Shown: positions 24,837 to 33,601 of the stretch, in pieces
Numbering within the stretch: position 1 is the first letter of the stretch
How the letters are laid out: each line of letters starts with the position of its first letter
NCBI GenBank assembly: GCA_964409685.1
Contig: CAYPEJ010000010.1
Location: forward strand, 62,001 to 126,000
Direction: 5' to 3'
Source of the DNA: Clostridium_AI sp964409685
Lineage (GTDB): Bacteria; Bacillota; Clostridia; Lachnospirales; Lachnospiraceae
DNA: 64,000 bases
Made by a program: the position numbers and the translations under genes
The notes under the pieces: model-generated
What the model was told of the DNA's origin: nothing
Database searches by the model: none
What the model saw: the letters and a program-made list of their open reading frames with translations, nothing else

Positions 24837-25154
24837 TTGGAATGGAAGAATATAAGAATTCAAGGAATTGCTCATATTGAGAAGTGTGTTGGAGAATTTG
24901 ATATTATTGAAACTGCAAAGACACCTTACGGTAAATTTAAAGTGAAGATTTATGAAAAACAGAATGGTAGATATGTAGGATATACAAATTTACAATTAAA
25001 AGATGATGATGGATGTGCTTATCCAGGGGTTGGACATGGTACAACAGTAGAAGATACACTACAAGATACAATTGAGTATTTTTTAAAAATGATCGACGAA
25101 AAACAAGCTGTAAGAGAAGAAGATTTTGAAATTTCAGATCTGTTTGATTTTTAA
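24837..25154 (+). CDS. Putative immunity protein for cassette 4
   Basis: The 105-residue protein appears to start with TTG at 24837: AAGGAGG lies 9 bases upstream, overlapping the end of the toxin frame, and no in-frame ATG exists nearby. It reads as a small alpha/beta protein (WKNIRIQGIAHIEKCVGEFD, VEDTLQDTIEYFLKMIDEKQ). No family is recognised. The strong ribosome site suggests it is made even though the toxin frame is damaged, as expected for immunity. Confidence 0.6.
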   Translation: MEWKNIRIQGIAHIEKCVGEFDIIETAKTPYGKFKVKIYEKQNGRYVGYTNLQLKDDDGCAYPGVGHGTTVEDTLQDTIEYFLKMIDEKQAVREEDFEISDLFDF

Positions 25155-25300
25155 GATTTGAAAATTTTTATCCCTATATCTCAATGTAAGAATATCTTGA
25201 ATTTTGTCTGTATCATATACTTGCATTTTTATTAATATTGCATAATCCACCCTCCTTTTCTCCATACTAACCTTATCAATGGAAAAAAGGAGGCGATTTT

Positions 25301-25513
25301 ATGATAAAGAACATCATGACAAACCATGACGAAATAGCTCAGAACCAAGTAGACAGCAATGAACGAATCCATAGCATCAAAAAAAAACGATCATCCGCAA
25401 CCGAAGCATGGGCCAATCAAGCTGAAATGACTTCAAACGCTAACGTATCTATCCCTAGTGTTGACGCAATTTCCGAAGCAAAAGACTGGGTTGATAACGG
25501 CAGTAAATTATAG
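25301..25513 (+). CDS. DUF3787-type small protein (spore-surface family)
   Basis: The 70-residue protein has AAGGAGG 9 bases before its ATG and ends with ATEAWANQAEMTSNANVSIP and EAKDWVDNGSKL. The WAN...VsIPs...EAKxWVDxGS(K/R)L pattern is that of the DUF3787 family, members of which have been reported on clostridial spores. It suggests a spore-forming host. It lies 15 bases before nifJ and could be co-transcribed, but a functional link is not obvious. The preceding 25155-25300 interval shows nothing else clear. Confidence 0.7.
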   Translation: MIKNIMTNHDEIAQNQVDSNERIHSIKKKRSSATEAWANQAEMTSNANVSIPSVDAISEAKDWVDNGSKL

Positions 25514-25528
25514 CGAAAGGATGAGACT

Positions 25529-28500
25529 ATGGGAAAGATAAATTTAACTGTAGATGGTAATACAGCAGCCGCATACGCAGCATATGCATTTACAGAAGTA
25601 GCTGCTATCTATCCAATCACACCATCCTCTACCATGGCAGAAGTAGTAGACGAATGGTCTGCGAGTGGAAGAAAAAATATATTCGGTCAGACAGTTGACG
25701 TAATCGAAATGCAATCCGAAGCAGGGGCAGCAGGTGCTTTTCATGGTTCCTTGCAAGCAGGTGCATTAACAACCACATTTACAGCCTCTCAGGGGCTTCT
25801 TCTTATGATTCCAAATATGTATAAAGTATCAGGGGAGCTATTACCTGGCGTATTCCATGTCAGTGCAAGAGCCTTAGCCGCCCAAGCTCTAAGTATCTTT
25901 GGCGACCACCAAGATGTTATGGCAGCACGACAAACAGGTTGTGTCATGCTTGCATCTGGTTCTGTACAAGAAGTTATGGACATAGCTCCTGTTGCGCATT
26001 TAGCAGCGATAAAAGGTAGACTTCCATTTATACATTTCTTTGATGGATTCCGCACCTCACATGAAATTCAAAAAATCGAAGCATTAGAATATGAAGATTT
26101 AGCAAGTCTAATTGATCAAGATGCACTAAAAGAGTTCCGTAACCGTGCATTATCTCCATCCCATCCAGTAACAAGAGGTACTGCACAGAATCCAGATATT
26201 TATTTCCAAACAAGAGAATCTTCCAGCCCATTCTACGCCAATATCGTAAATGTAGTCGAAGAATATATGAACAAAATGGCGGAATTAACTGGCAGGAAAT
26301 ACGGCTTATTCGACTATTATGGTGCACCAGATGCCGAATATGTCATTGTCGCAATGGGTTCCGTCTGTGAAACTATCGAAGAAACTATTGATTACTGTAA
26401 CGCACAAGGTAAGAAATACGGTCTTGTGAAAGTGCATTTATTCCGTCCATTCTCCATTGACCATTTCTTAGCACAGATGCCAGACAGTGTAAAACGTATC
26501 GCCGTTCTCGATCGTACCAAAGAACCAGGAGCTATCGGCGAACCTCTTTATCTTGACGTTGTAAATAGTTTCTTTGAAAAGGACAAACATCCTGAAATCG
26601 TTGGTGGACGTTTTGGTTTAGGATCCAAAGATACCACTCCAAATGATATCAAAGCGGTTTACGACAACTTAGAAAGCAGTAAACCTAAAAATCATTTTAC
26701 TGTGGGTATCGTAGATGACGTGATGAACACTTCCTTAGACGTAAAACATGAACTTGTAACAGAAGATCCTAATACTGTTCGTTGTAAATTCTGGGGTCTT
26801 GGTTCCGACGGTACCGTTGGTGCTAATAAACAAGCCATTAAAATCATCGGTGATAATACTGATAAATATGTACAGGCATACTTTGCATACGACTCTAAAA
26901 AATCAGGTGGTCTAACACAATCCTTCTTACGTTTTGGCGATAAACCAATCCGAGCCACCTATTTGATTGAAGATGCCGATTATATCGCCTGTCATAACCA
27001 ATCCTACGTCAATTCTTACGAACTAGCACATGGTCTCCGTAAAAATGGAACTTTTGTCCTAAACTGTCGTTGGAATAAAGATGAACTGGATGAAAAACTA
27101 CCAGCACAATTAAAACGTACACTTGCACAACAAAATGCGAAATTCTATATCATTGATGCCATCGAAATCGCTGGAAATATCGGTCTACGCAATCGTATCA
27201 GTATGGTTATGCAAGGGGTATTCTTCAAGTTAAACGGTATTTTACCAGAAGATAAAGCAAAAGAATTAACCAAAGCAGCCGTCAAGAAAATGTTCCGCAA
27301 AAAAGGTGACAAGATTATTGAAATGAACTGTCAAGCCATCGACGAAGGATTTAGCAAGATCGTGCAAGTGGATATTCCACCTGAATGGGCTAATGCCAAA
27401 GATGAAGCGAAGGAAGAAGTAGAAGAACCTGATTTCATCCGAAACATTATGCGCCCTATGGAACGTGAAAAAGGTAATACGTTACCTGTTAGTGCATTTA
27501 AAGGCAGGGAAGACGGTACATTTCCAAATGGTACTGCGGCTTACGAAAAACGTGGTACTGCCGTAAATGTTCCAGAATGGATTCCTGAAAACTGTATCCA
27601 ATGTAACCAATGTTCTTATATTTGTCCTCACGCATGTATTCGTCCATTCCTATTAACTGAGGAAGAAGCAGAAAAGGCGCCAGAGACATTTGTAACCAAA
27701 CAAGCAAACGGCAAAGGTTTGGACAAATACAAATATCGTATTCAACTTTCTCCAATGGACTGTACAGGATGTGGGAACTGTGCCGATATCTGTCCAGCAA
27801 AAGAAAAAGCTCTTGTAATGGAACGACTTTCTACTCAAGTAAAAGCCGAAGTTACAAACTGGAAATACGCAATTGGCGAAGTATCCCGTAAAGATCATCA
27901 ATTTGCTGGTACCAACGTCAAAGAAAGTCAGTTCAAGATGCCATACCACGAATTCTCAGGTGCATGTGCTGGTTGTGGTGAAACACCTTATATTAAATTA
28001 ATTACTCAACTATTCGGTGACCGTATGATGATCGCCAATGCCACTGGATGTTCCTCCATCTGGGGAGCTTCCGCACCATCTACACCTTATACTTGTGATG
28101 AAAATGGCAACGGACCTAGCTGGGCAAACTCCTTATTTGAAGACAATGCAGAGTTTGGTTTAGGCATGCATCTTGGTGTGAAGAAGATACGTCAAACATT
28201 AGCATTTTTCATGAGAGAGTTATGTGAAAAAACCACTTCCGATGAGCTAAAAGAAGCCATCACTGAATGGTTAGAAAAGAAAGACGATGGTCAAGGTTCC
28301 AAAGAAGCAAGTCAACGAGTATTAAGTATTTTAGAATACTATACTCCATTGAATATAGAGGAACAGAAGCTATTAGAAGGTATTAAGAATTATAAAGACC
28401 ATTTGATTAAGCCATCTCAATGGATTGTCGGAGGTGACGGTTGGGCTTACGATATTGGTTACGGCGGTCTGGATCATGTAATCGCATCTGGTGAAGATAT

Positions 28501-29062
28501 CAATGTACTTGTATTTGATACGGAGATTTACTCGAATACAGGTGGTCAAGCTTCCAAGTCTACACCGATTGCAGCCATTGCTAAGTTTGCAACAGCAGGT
28601 AAAAAGACAGGTAAGAAAGACCTTGGTCGCATGATGATGACTTATGGAAATGTCTATGTTGCCCAAGTCGCAATGGGAGCTGATAAGAACCAAGTATTGA
28701 AAGCGATTATTGAAGCAGAAAAATACCATGGTCCATCCATTATCATTGCCTATGCACCATGTATCAGCCACGGTTTGAAACAAGGTATGGGACGTAGTAT
28801 CGCAAACATGGGTGATGCCGTTGCTTCTGGTTACTGGCATTTGTATCGTTATAACCCTATGTTGAAGGATGAAGGTAAAAATCCATTTACACTTGATTCC
28901 AAACCTCCAAAAGCAAGCTTTAGAGACTTTATTATGGAACAAGTTCGTTATACAGCGTTGATTAAGCAATCTCCTGAGATCGCAGAAGAGTTATTCCAGA
29001 GAGCAGAAGAGATGGCGAAAGAGCGTTATGAGGAATATTGTAGGTTAGCAGAAAGAGAATAG
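25529..29062 (+). CDS. nifJ: Pyruvate:ferredoxin (flavodoxin) oxidoreductase
   Basis: The 1,177-residue single-chain enzyme has the standard length. It oxidises pyruvate and CoA to acetyl-CoA and CO2 and reduces ferredoxin, the central step of clostridial fermentation. Visible parts: the N-terminal pyruvate/TPP domain (AAAYAAYAFTEVAAIYPITP), two ferredoxin-type cluster motifs (CIQCNQCSYICPHAC and CTGCGNCADICPAKEKA), the proximal-cluster and TPP region (CAGCGETPY; ATGCSSIWG), and GDGWAYDIGYGGLDHV with DTEIYSNTGGQASKSTP. It starts at ATG with AAAGGATG upstream and ends before a strong terminator. All cluster cysteines appear present. Confidence 0.97.
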   Translation: MGKINLTVDGNTAAAYAAYAFTEVAAIYPITPSSTMAEVVDEWSASGRKNIFGQTVDVIEMQSEAGAAGAFHGSLQAGALTTTFTASQGLLLMIPNMYKVSGELLPGVFHVSARALAAQALSIFGDHQDVMAARQTGCVMLASGSVQEVMDIAPVAHLAAIKGRLPFIHFFDGFRTSHEIQKIEALEYEDLASLIDQDALKEFRNRALSPSHPVTRGTAQNPDIYFQTRESSSPFYANIVNVVEEYMNKMAELTGRKYGLFDYYGAPDAEYVIVAMGSVCETIEETIDYCNAQGKKYGLVKVHLFRPFSIDHFLAQMPDSVKRIAVLDRTKEPGAIGEPLYLDVVNSFFEKDKHPEIVGGRFGLGSKDTTPNDIKAVYDNLESSKPKNHFTVGIVDDVMNTSLDVKHELVTEDPNTVRCKFWGLGSDGTVGANKQAIKIIGDNTDKYVQAYFAYDSKKSGGLTQSFLRFGDKPIRATYLIEDADYIACHNQSYVNSYELAHGLRKNGTFVLNCRWNKDELDEKLPAQLKRTLAQQNAKFYIIDAIEIAGNIGLRNRISMVMQGVFFKLNGILPEDKAKELTKAAVKKMFRKKGDKIIEMNCQAIDEGFSKIVQVDIPPEWANAKDEAKEEVEEPDFIRNIMRPMEREKGNTLPVSAFKGREDGTFPNGTAAYEKRGTAVNVPEWIPENCIQCNQCSYICPHACIRPFLLTEEEAEKAPETFVTKQANGKGLDKYKYRIQLSPMDCTGCGNCADICPAKEKALVMERLSTQVKAEVTNWKYAIGEVSRKDHQFAGTNVKESQFKMPYHEFSGACAGCGETPYIKLITQLFGDRMMIANATGCSSIWGASAPSTPYTCDENGNGPSWANSLFEDNAEFGLGMHLGVKKIRQTLAFFMRELCEKTTSDELKEAITEWLEKKDDGQGSKEASQRVLSILEYYTPLNIEEQKLLEGIKNYKDHLIKPSQWIVGGDGWAYDIGYGGLDHVIASGEDINVLVFDTEIYSNTGGQASKSTPIAAIAKFATAGKKTGKKDLGRMMMTYGNVYVAQVAMGADKNQVLKAIIEAEKYHGPSIIIAYAPCISHGLKQGMGRSIANMGDAVASGYWHLYRYNPMLKDEGKNPFTLDSKPPKASFRDFIMEQVRYTALIKQSPEIAEELFQRAEEMAKERYEEYCRLAERE

Positions 29063-29076
29063 CGTAGCAGATAAAA

Positions 29077-29117
29077 AGCCAAAGTTATCGAATTATAGGA
29101 TAACTTTGGCTTTTTTT
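29077..29117 (+). terminator. Intrinsic terminator after nifJ
   Basis: AGCCAAAGTTATC and GATAACTTTGGCT form a 13-bp perfect stem followed by TTTTTTT. A-rich sequence on the left flank allows it to act on the minus strand as well. Confidence 0.92.
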
Positions 29118-29176
29118 AATTTAAAATTTTTAATTGTAGGCATAAAGTAAAGCAAATCAATTACTATTTTAACTTA

Positions 29177-31381
29177 CTATTTTAATTTTACTGTAAACTT
29201 CGCACCCTTACTACCAATAAACAAAATCGTACCTCCTTCAGGAAGCTTCACTGTCTTTTGACTATTCAAATAGTAATTCGTAACAACATTTCCATCCTGA
29301 TCAAATACTACAAAACTAGCTTCTTTCGGAACGGTAATAGTCGCCTTCTTATTGGCAGTCTTAGCAGTAATATCATAGAACACATTGTATCCTGTAGATG
29401 GAATCTTCACTGTCATGCTCGCTTTATTTGGTAAATTCTTAATACCATCTTCACTGATAAATACATAACCACCTGCCATCATGTACTCAATGCCATTTTT
29501 CGTCTTGAATGTCGCATAACTACCATCACGACCATACGAAACAGGAACCTCTAAATCATGCATACATGTATTTTCATCTATAATTTTCATGTTATACATA
29601 TATCCTTCAACGCCTGCTGAAAGAGAAACTCCCTGTGTAATACTGGATAAGCCACCAATTGCATAGTCAGCGGATGTATATTTTTCATTTACAAGGTAAT
29701 ACATTTTTCCATCACGTTTTTCCCACGCTTTTTTCACGGATGCTGACAATGGATTATCTGTAATTCTACATCCTAGCAAATACGCCATCGTACATGATCC
29801 AATGGAAGGAAGTGTAGAAGTCTCAGTACAATCTAGATAAGGAATGCCGTTATGCATCACAAATCTTAACTGCACCGTACCAGTACTGTCTAGATAGAAG
29901 CCTTCACTTGTATATTGGAATACTAATTCTTGTCCATAAATATTCAGTACTAGTGTATTATCTTTTACGGATAAGTCCATCAGAGGGTATAGAACGCTTG
30001 CATATGTTCCTACGTAAGAGGAAGCATCTTTTGGAAGGTCTACGAATTCATAAGTTGGTTGTTCTTCCACATCTTCCTTTATCTGAATCATATGTTTCTG
30101 ACTTAAATATTCCATCATTACGCAATTTGTAAATAATTCAAGAATTGAACTAGAGCCTTCTGAACTTACAGCAGAGATAGAAATATTATATTCTGGCAAA
30201 ACAGTTAAACATCCGTGATAATATAGTGTATCGCCGCCTTTTACTAATGCCTTTACTCCATAGTTTGAAAATGGAGTAAATTTAACGCTATCCCAGCCAA
30301 GTCCATACGCTATAAAGCTATTGGTCGTATCGCTTGTCCAGAATCCTCTTAAACATTCCATATTTTCCATTGCTTTTTTTGCACTAGAGGATAATAGAGA
30401 ATTATTATTCATAAACATACTACCAAATGTACATAAATCTTCTGCAGTAGAGTAGATACCACCTGTACCAATGGAGTTTAATGCTTCGTAAGGAGTAGCT
30501 TGTCCATTCGCATCATATGTCTTAGCAAGCCTGTTCTTCTTAAAGTCAGAAACTGGTGTCTTTGTATTCGTTAAACCTAATGGTTTACAGATATTTTCTT
30601 CTACATATTCTGTAAATGTAACTCCGCTAATCTTTTCCACTAACAACTCTGCTAACATAAATCCATCATTACAGTACACAGAAGAACTACCTGGTTTATA
30701 TTTTAAATACTGTTTAGAAAGAATAGATAAGAAATTATCATGTGCATATGTACTAGAGTCACCTAATAGTATACAGTTACTGAATGTAGAACCCATAAGT
30801 CCAGAAGAATGGTTTAAAAGCATTCTTACTGTGATATCTTTGTAACGTTTATCTGCCATTTTAAATTCTGGTATATAGCTTACAACAGACTTGTCTAAAT
30901 CTACTTTTCCCTGATCTACAAGTTGCATTACAGCAGCAGTAGTAAACATTTTGCTCACAGAACCAATTCCATACATAGTTTCTTTGGATGGTGCGACTTT
31001 CTTTGCCACGTCTCGGTATCCTGCACTTGCGGATAAGATGGTATTGCCATTGTCTTTAATAGCATACTGTAAACTTACTAGACCATATGTATCCACTAAA
31101 ATGCTTGCCTTCTCAGCAGCAATTTCTTCAATGCTCTTTGACGTAGTGCCAACTGATTCGTCTACTGTTGCGTCTGTCATATAAGCATATGCAGCAGAAG
31201 GTAAACCAGACTTGGAATCCGCTAACTTAGATTGTATTGGATTCGCTAAAAATGTGTTTTGACTTGAAACTGATAAATTTGTTTTTGTTGTAGCTGATGC
31301 ACCTACGCTTGGAGCAAGCAAAACTACAACAAGTGCCATACATAGTAATGTACGCAATTTTTTCATTATTCCATATTCCAT
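29177..31381 (-). CDS. Exported serine hydrolase, beta-lactamase (class C/PBP-like) family, with long C-terminal extension
   Basis: The 734-residue protein starts at ATG 31381, 9 bases after GGAGGA, with a signal sequence (KKLRTLLCMALVVVLLAP). The catalytic domain (about 95-430) has the SxxK motif at Ser141-Val-Ser-Lys144 (GIGSVSKMFTTAAV), a Tyr-Cys-Asn motif at 236-238 and an HGC element near the third-motif position. Such proteins can be peptidases, esterases or penicillin-recognising enzymes; true beta-lactamase activity is not implied. About 300 further residues follow with repeated beta-rich segments and no recognised catalytic motif, possibly a wall- or substrate-binding part. The gene converges with nifJ and is divergent from the exonuclease gene. 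Confidence 0.82.
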   Translation of the reverse strand: MEYGIMKKLRTLLCMALVVVLLAPSVGASATTKTNLSVSSQNTFLANPIQSKLADSKSGLPSAAYAYMTDATVDESVGTTSKSIEEIAAEKASILVDTYGLVSLQYAIKDNGNTILSASAGYRDVAKKVAPSKETMYGIGSVSKMFTTAAVMQLVDQGKVDLDKSVVSYIPEFKMADKRYKDITVRMLLNHSSGLMGSTFSNCILLGDSSTYAHDNFLSILSKQYLKYKPGSSSVYCNDGFMLAELLVEKISGVTFTEYVEENICKPLGLTNTKTPVSDFKKNRLAKTYDANGQATPYEALNSIGTGGIYSTAEDLCTFGSMFMNNNSLLSSSAKKAMENMECLRGFWTSDTTNSFIAYGLGWDSVKFTPFSNYGVKALVKGGDTLYYHGCLTVLPEYNISISAVSSEGSSSILELFTNCVMMEYLSQKHMIQIKEDVEEQPTYEFVDLPKDASSYVGTYASVLYPLMDLSVKDNTLVLNIYGQELVFQYTSEGFYLDSTGTVQLRFVMHNGIPYLDCTETSTLPSIGSCTMAYLLGCRITDNPLSASVKKAWEKRDGKMYYLVNEKYTSADYAIGGLSSITQGVSLSAGVEGYMYNMKIIDENTCMHDLEVPVSYGRDGSYATFKTKNGIEYMMAGGYVFISEDGIKNLPNKASMTVKIPSTGYNVFYDITAKTANKKATITVPKEASFVVFDQDGNVVTNYYLNSQKTVKLPEGGTILFIGSKGAKFTVKLK

Positions 31382-31558
31382 ACAGAAAAATCCTCCTCTA
31401 TTTTCTAATTTTGAATATACAAATACTACTTTATCACATTTCTACCAAAAAGTCTCGTTAGAGTTCTTTCAATTTTCTTAATTTTTGAAAAATGTAGAAA
31501 GCGAACTTGTATTATATTTTCCTATAACAATATGTTATACTAGTCCAGAGGTGATGAT

Positions 31559-32224
31559 ATGGACAAAAAATACAAAGGAAAGAGATTAATAGGCTACGTA
31601 GCAGACTATGTTGTATTTGATTTGGAAACAACAGGTGTTAGCGTGGTGAAAGACGATATTATTGAGATCGCAGCCATTAAAGTAAAGAACGGTCAAATAG
31701 TAGATACATTTGATACACTCGTAAATCCAGATAGACCGATTCCCCCAGGTGCAACTAGAGTGAATGGGATTACGGATGAGATGGTAGCGAGTGCCCCCTA
31801 TCTAAAGGATGTATTAGAGGATTTTCTTAGATTTATAGATGGCTTTGTACTGGTAGGGCATAATATTCAGTCCTTTGATATGCATTTTATTTCCAATGCC
31901 GCGGTTAAATTGTATGATAAGACAGTGGAAAATGATTTTATTGATACGTTGTTTATGGCTCGTAGGTGCTTGCCGGAGCTTTCCAATCATAAATTAGTGG
32001 ATCTTGCAGCGCATTTTCACATTAATCCAGATGGTGCCCATCGTGCATTGTATGATTGTATGATGAACCAGAAGGTTTATGAAGAAATGGGGAAAGTAGA
32101 AGTGACTATGGCTGTTGAAAAATGTCCAAATTGTGGCGGGGAATTAGTAAAACGAAAAGGAAGATTTGGCGTATTCTTTGGATGTAGTAATTATCCAGAT
32201 TGTAGGTTTACGAAGAATATATAA
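31559..32224 (+). CDS. DnaQ-type 3'-5' exonuclease with C-terminal zinc finger
   Basis: The 221-residue protein has the DEDDh exonuclease motifs: FDLETTGVS (Exo I), VGHNIQSFDMHF (Exo II) and HRALYDC (Exo III), as in the epsilon proofreading subunit and related enzymes. After about residue 182 comes a four-cysteine zinc ribbon, CPNCGG...CSNYPDC, like those at the C-terminus of topoisomerase I, which bind single-stranded DNA. The combination suggests repair or processing of single-stranded ends rather than replication proofreading. The start has AGAGGTGATG upstream. A terminator follows. Confidence 0.88.
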   Translation: MDKKYKGKRLIGYVADYVVFDLETTGVSVVKDDIIEIAAIKVKNGQIVDTFDTLVNPDRPIPPGATRVNGITDEMVASAPYLKDVLEDFLRFIDGFVLVGHNIQSFDMHFISNAAVKLYDKTVENDFIDTLFMARRCLPELSNHKLVDLAAHFHINPDGAHRALYDCMMNQKVYEEMGKVEVTMAVEKCPNCGGELVKRKGRFGVFFGCSNYPDCRFTKNI

Positions 32225-32243
32225 GAAGTACGTCTAGGAATCG

Positions 32244-32284
32244 AAAAAGGTTGAACATTTATATATCTACGTTCAACCTTTTTG
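32244..32284. terminator. Bidirectional intrinsic terminator
   Basis: AAAAAGGTTGAAC and GTTCAACCTTTTT form a 13-bp stem between the convergent exonuclease and esterase genes; A- and T-tracts on either side suit both directions. Confidence 0.88.
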
Positions 32285-32326
32285 CACTTCTCTTCTAAAT
32301 ATTTGAGTACATTTATAAATAGAGGA

Positions 32327-33499
32327 TTAGTTTAAAGCTACTAATTCATAATCAAAATCAGCAGATACAGAACCTGTACCTTGGAATCCGAATGTAGAGC
32401 TTCCGTTTGCAGCGATAGAAGCATTCCAAGACATTGGTGTAATTACGATGTAATCACCTTCGATTGTGTATTCTGCACACCACATATTTGTGATTTCAAA
32501 TGCATCTTTATCAATTAATAATTTCCAGTTAGAAACAGCAGCATCAGAGTTGTTCTTAACTGTTACGTTCATTGTGTATCCAGATGACCAAGCACTTAAA
32601 TCTGTTACTAATTCAAGAGCACCTGCAACTGGTTCTTCAGATTCTACAGGTTCTTCTGTAACGATTGGTTCTTCGGATGGTTCTTCAGAAATTACAGGTT
32701 CTTCTGTTACAATAGGATCTTCAGATGGCTCTTCAGATACAACAGGTTCCTCAGTAACGATTGGATCTTCAGATACAACTGGAGTTTCACTTGCTTCTGG
32801 GATACCACCATCTAAGATAACGCTTAATGCGTTGTACCAATTGTTGCAGATTTTTTCACTACCAGATTCATTTGGATGACAACCATCGTATGTATCTGTC
32901 ATTGCGTCGAAACCTGTGAAATGGTCAACTACATAGATTGGAGATTCTTCTGTTGATAAATCTGCTGCCCAAGCGTCCATTACGTTGTTTAATCTTTCTA
33001 CTCTGTAAACATAGTCATTTGTAAAGTCAGGGATAAGTGGAGTTACTTTACCAACAAGAATAATCATGTTAGGGTTGTTATCTCTCATTTGTCCAACTAA
33101 GATTGTGTAAGCATCTAAGATTTCTTGTGCACTCTTGTCACACCAACAGTCATTTGTTCCATAGAGCATCATTACGATGTCTGGATTAGCATTTGCAAGC
33201 CAGTCAACTAATTGAGTACCAGCAGCAATATTTGTTACAAGTGTACCACCATGTCCTTCGTGGTTACCCCATTGGCTACCAACGGATTCTACATCATAAC
33301 CATTGTTAGCTAATTTTGTAAATAATTTTGTTCTCCAGAAATCACAATCTGTGATGGAGTCACCTAATGGCATAATTTTTACAGTTTCTGTTGTTGCAGC
33401 AGCTACTACGAAGTTTGTTGTAGATGGTGCAAGTAAACCTACCACCATAACCAAACAACTAATCACTGCAAGTAAACGTAGTTTCATGTTTTGTTTCAT
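32327..33499 (-). CDS. Secreted CE3-type acetyl xylan esterase with C-terminal CBM2
   Basis: The 390-residue exported SGNH hydrolase starts at ATG 33499, 8 bases after GGGAGGA; a longer frame would bury the signal peptide (1-35). Block I is IMPLGDSITDC with Ser48, followed by the CE3-like VGSQWGNHEGHGG, block III LYGTNDCW (Asn115) and the Asp205/His208 pair in YDGCHPNESG. A linker of EEPSEDPIVTEEPV-type repeats (about 233-292) leads to a CBM2-like module (about 294-390; SAWSSGYTMNVTVKNNS, NMWCAEY, PMSWNASIAANGS). It would remove acetyl groups from xylan on fibre. It lies 100 bases downstream of the mannanase on the same strand, and both end in near-identical CBM2 modules. Confidence 0.9.
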   Translation of the reverse strand: MKQNMKLRLLAVISCLVMVVGLLAPSTTNFVVAAATTETVKIMPLGDSITDCDFWRTKLFTKLANNGYDVESVGSQWGNHEGHGGTLVTNIAAGTQLVDWLANANPDIVMMLYGTNDCWCDKSAQEILDAYTILVGQMRDNNPNMIILVGKVTPLIPDFTNDYVYRVERLNNVMDAWAADLSTEESPIYVVDHFTGFDAMTDTYDGCHPNESGSEKICNNWYNALSVILDGGIPEASETPVVSEDPIVTEEPVVSEEPSEDPIVTEEPVISEEPSEEPIVTEEPVESEEPVAGALELVTDLSAWSSGYTMNVTVKNNSDAAVSNWKLLIDKDAFEITNMWCAEYTIEGDYIVITPMSWNASIAANGSSTFGFQGTGSVSADFDYELVALN

Positions 33500-33601
33500 T
33501 TTGTAAATCCTCCCTTTTAAAATTTTATTATGAATAACAGGTTCACGCATAAAATGTTCTTAGTACATGCAGGAACCTGATATTACTAAAGGCAAAAAGG
33601 A

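Noticed and set aside
29177..31381. Calling this gene an antibiotic-resistance beta-lactamase
   Set aside because: Only the fold and SxxK/YxN motifs are shown; the long extension and the setting among fibre enzymes do not support a resistance role.
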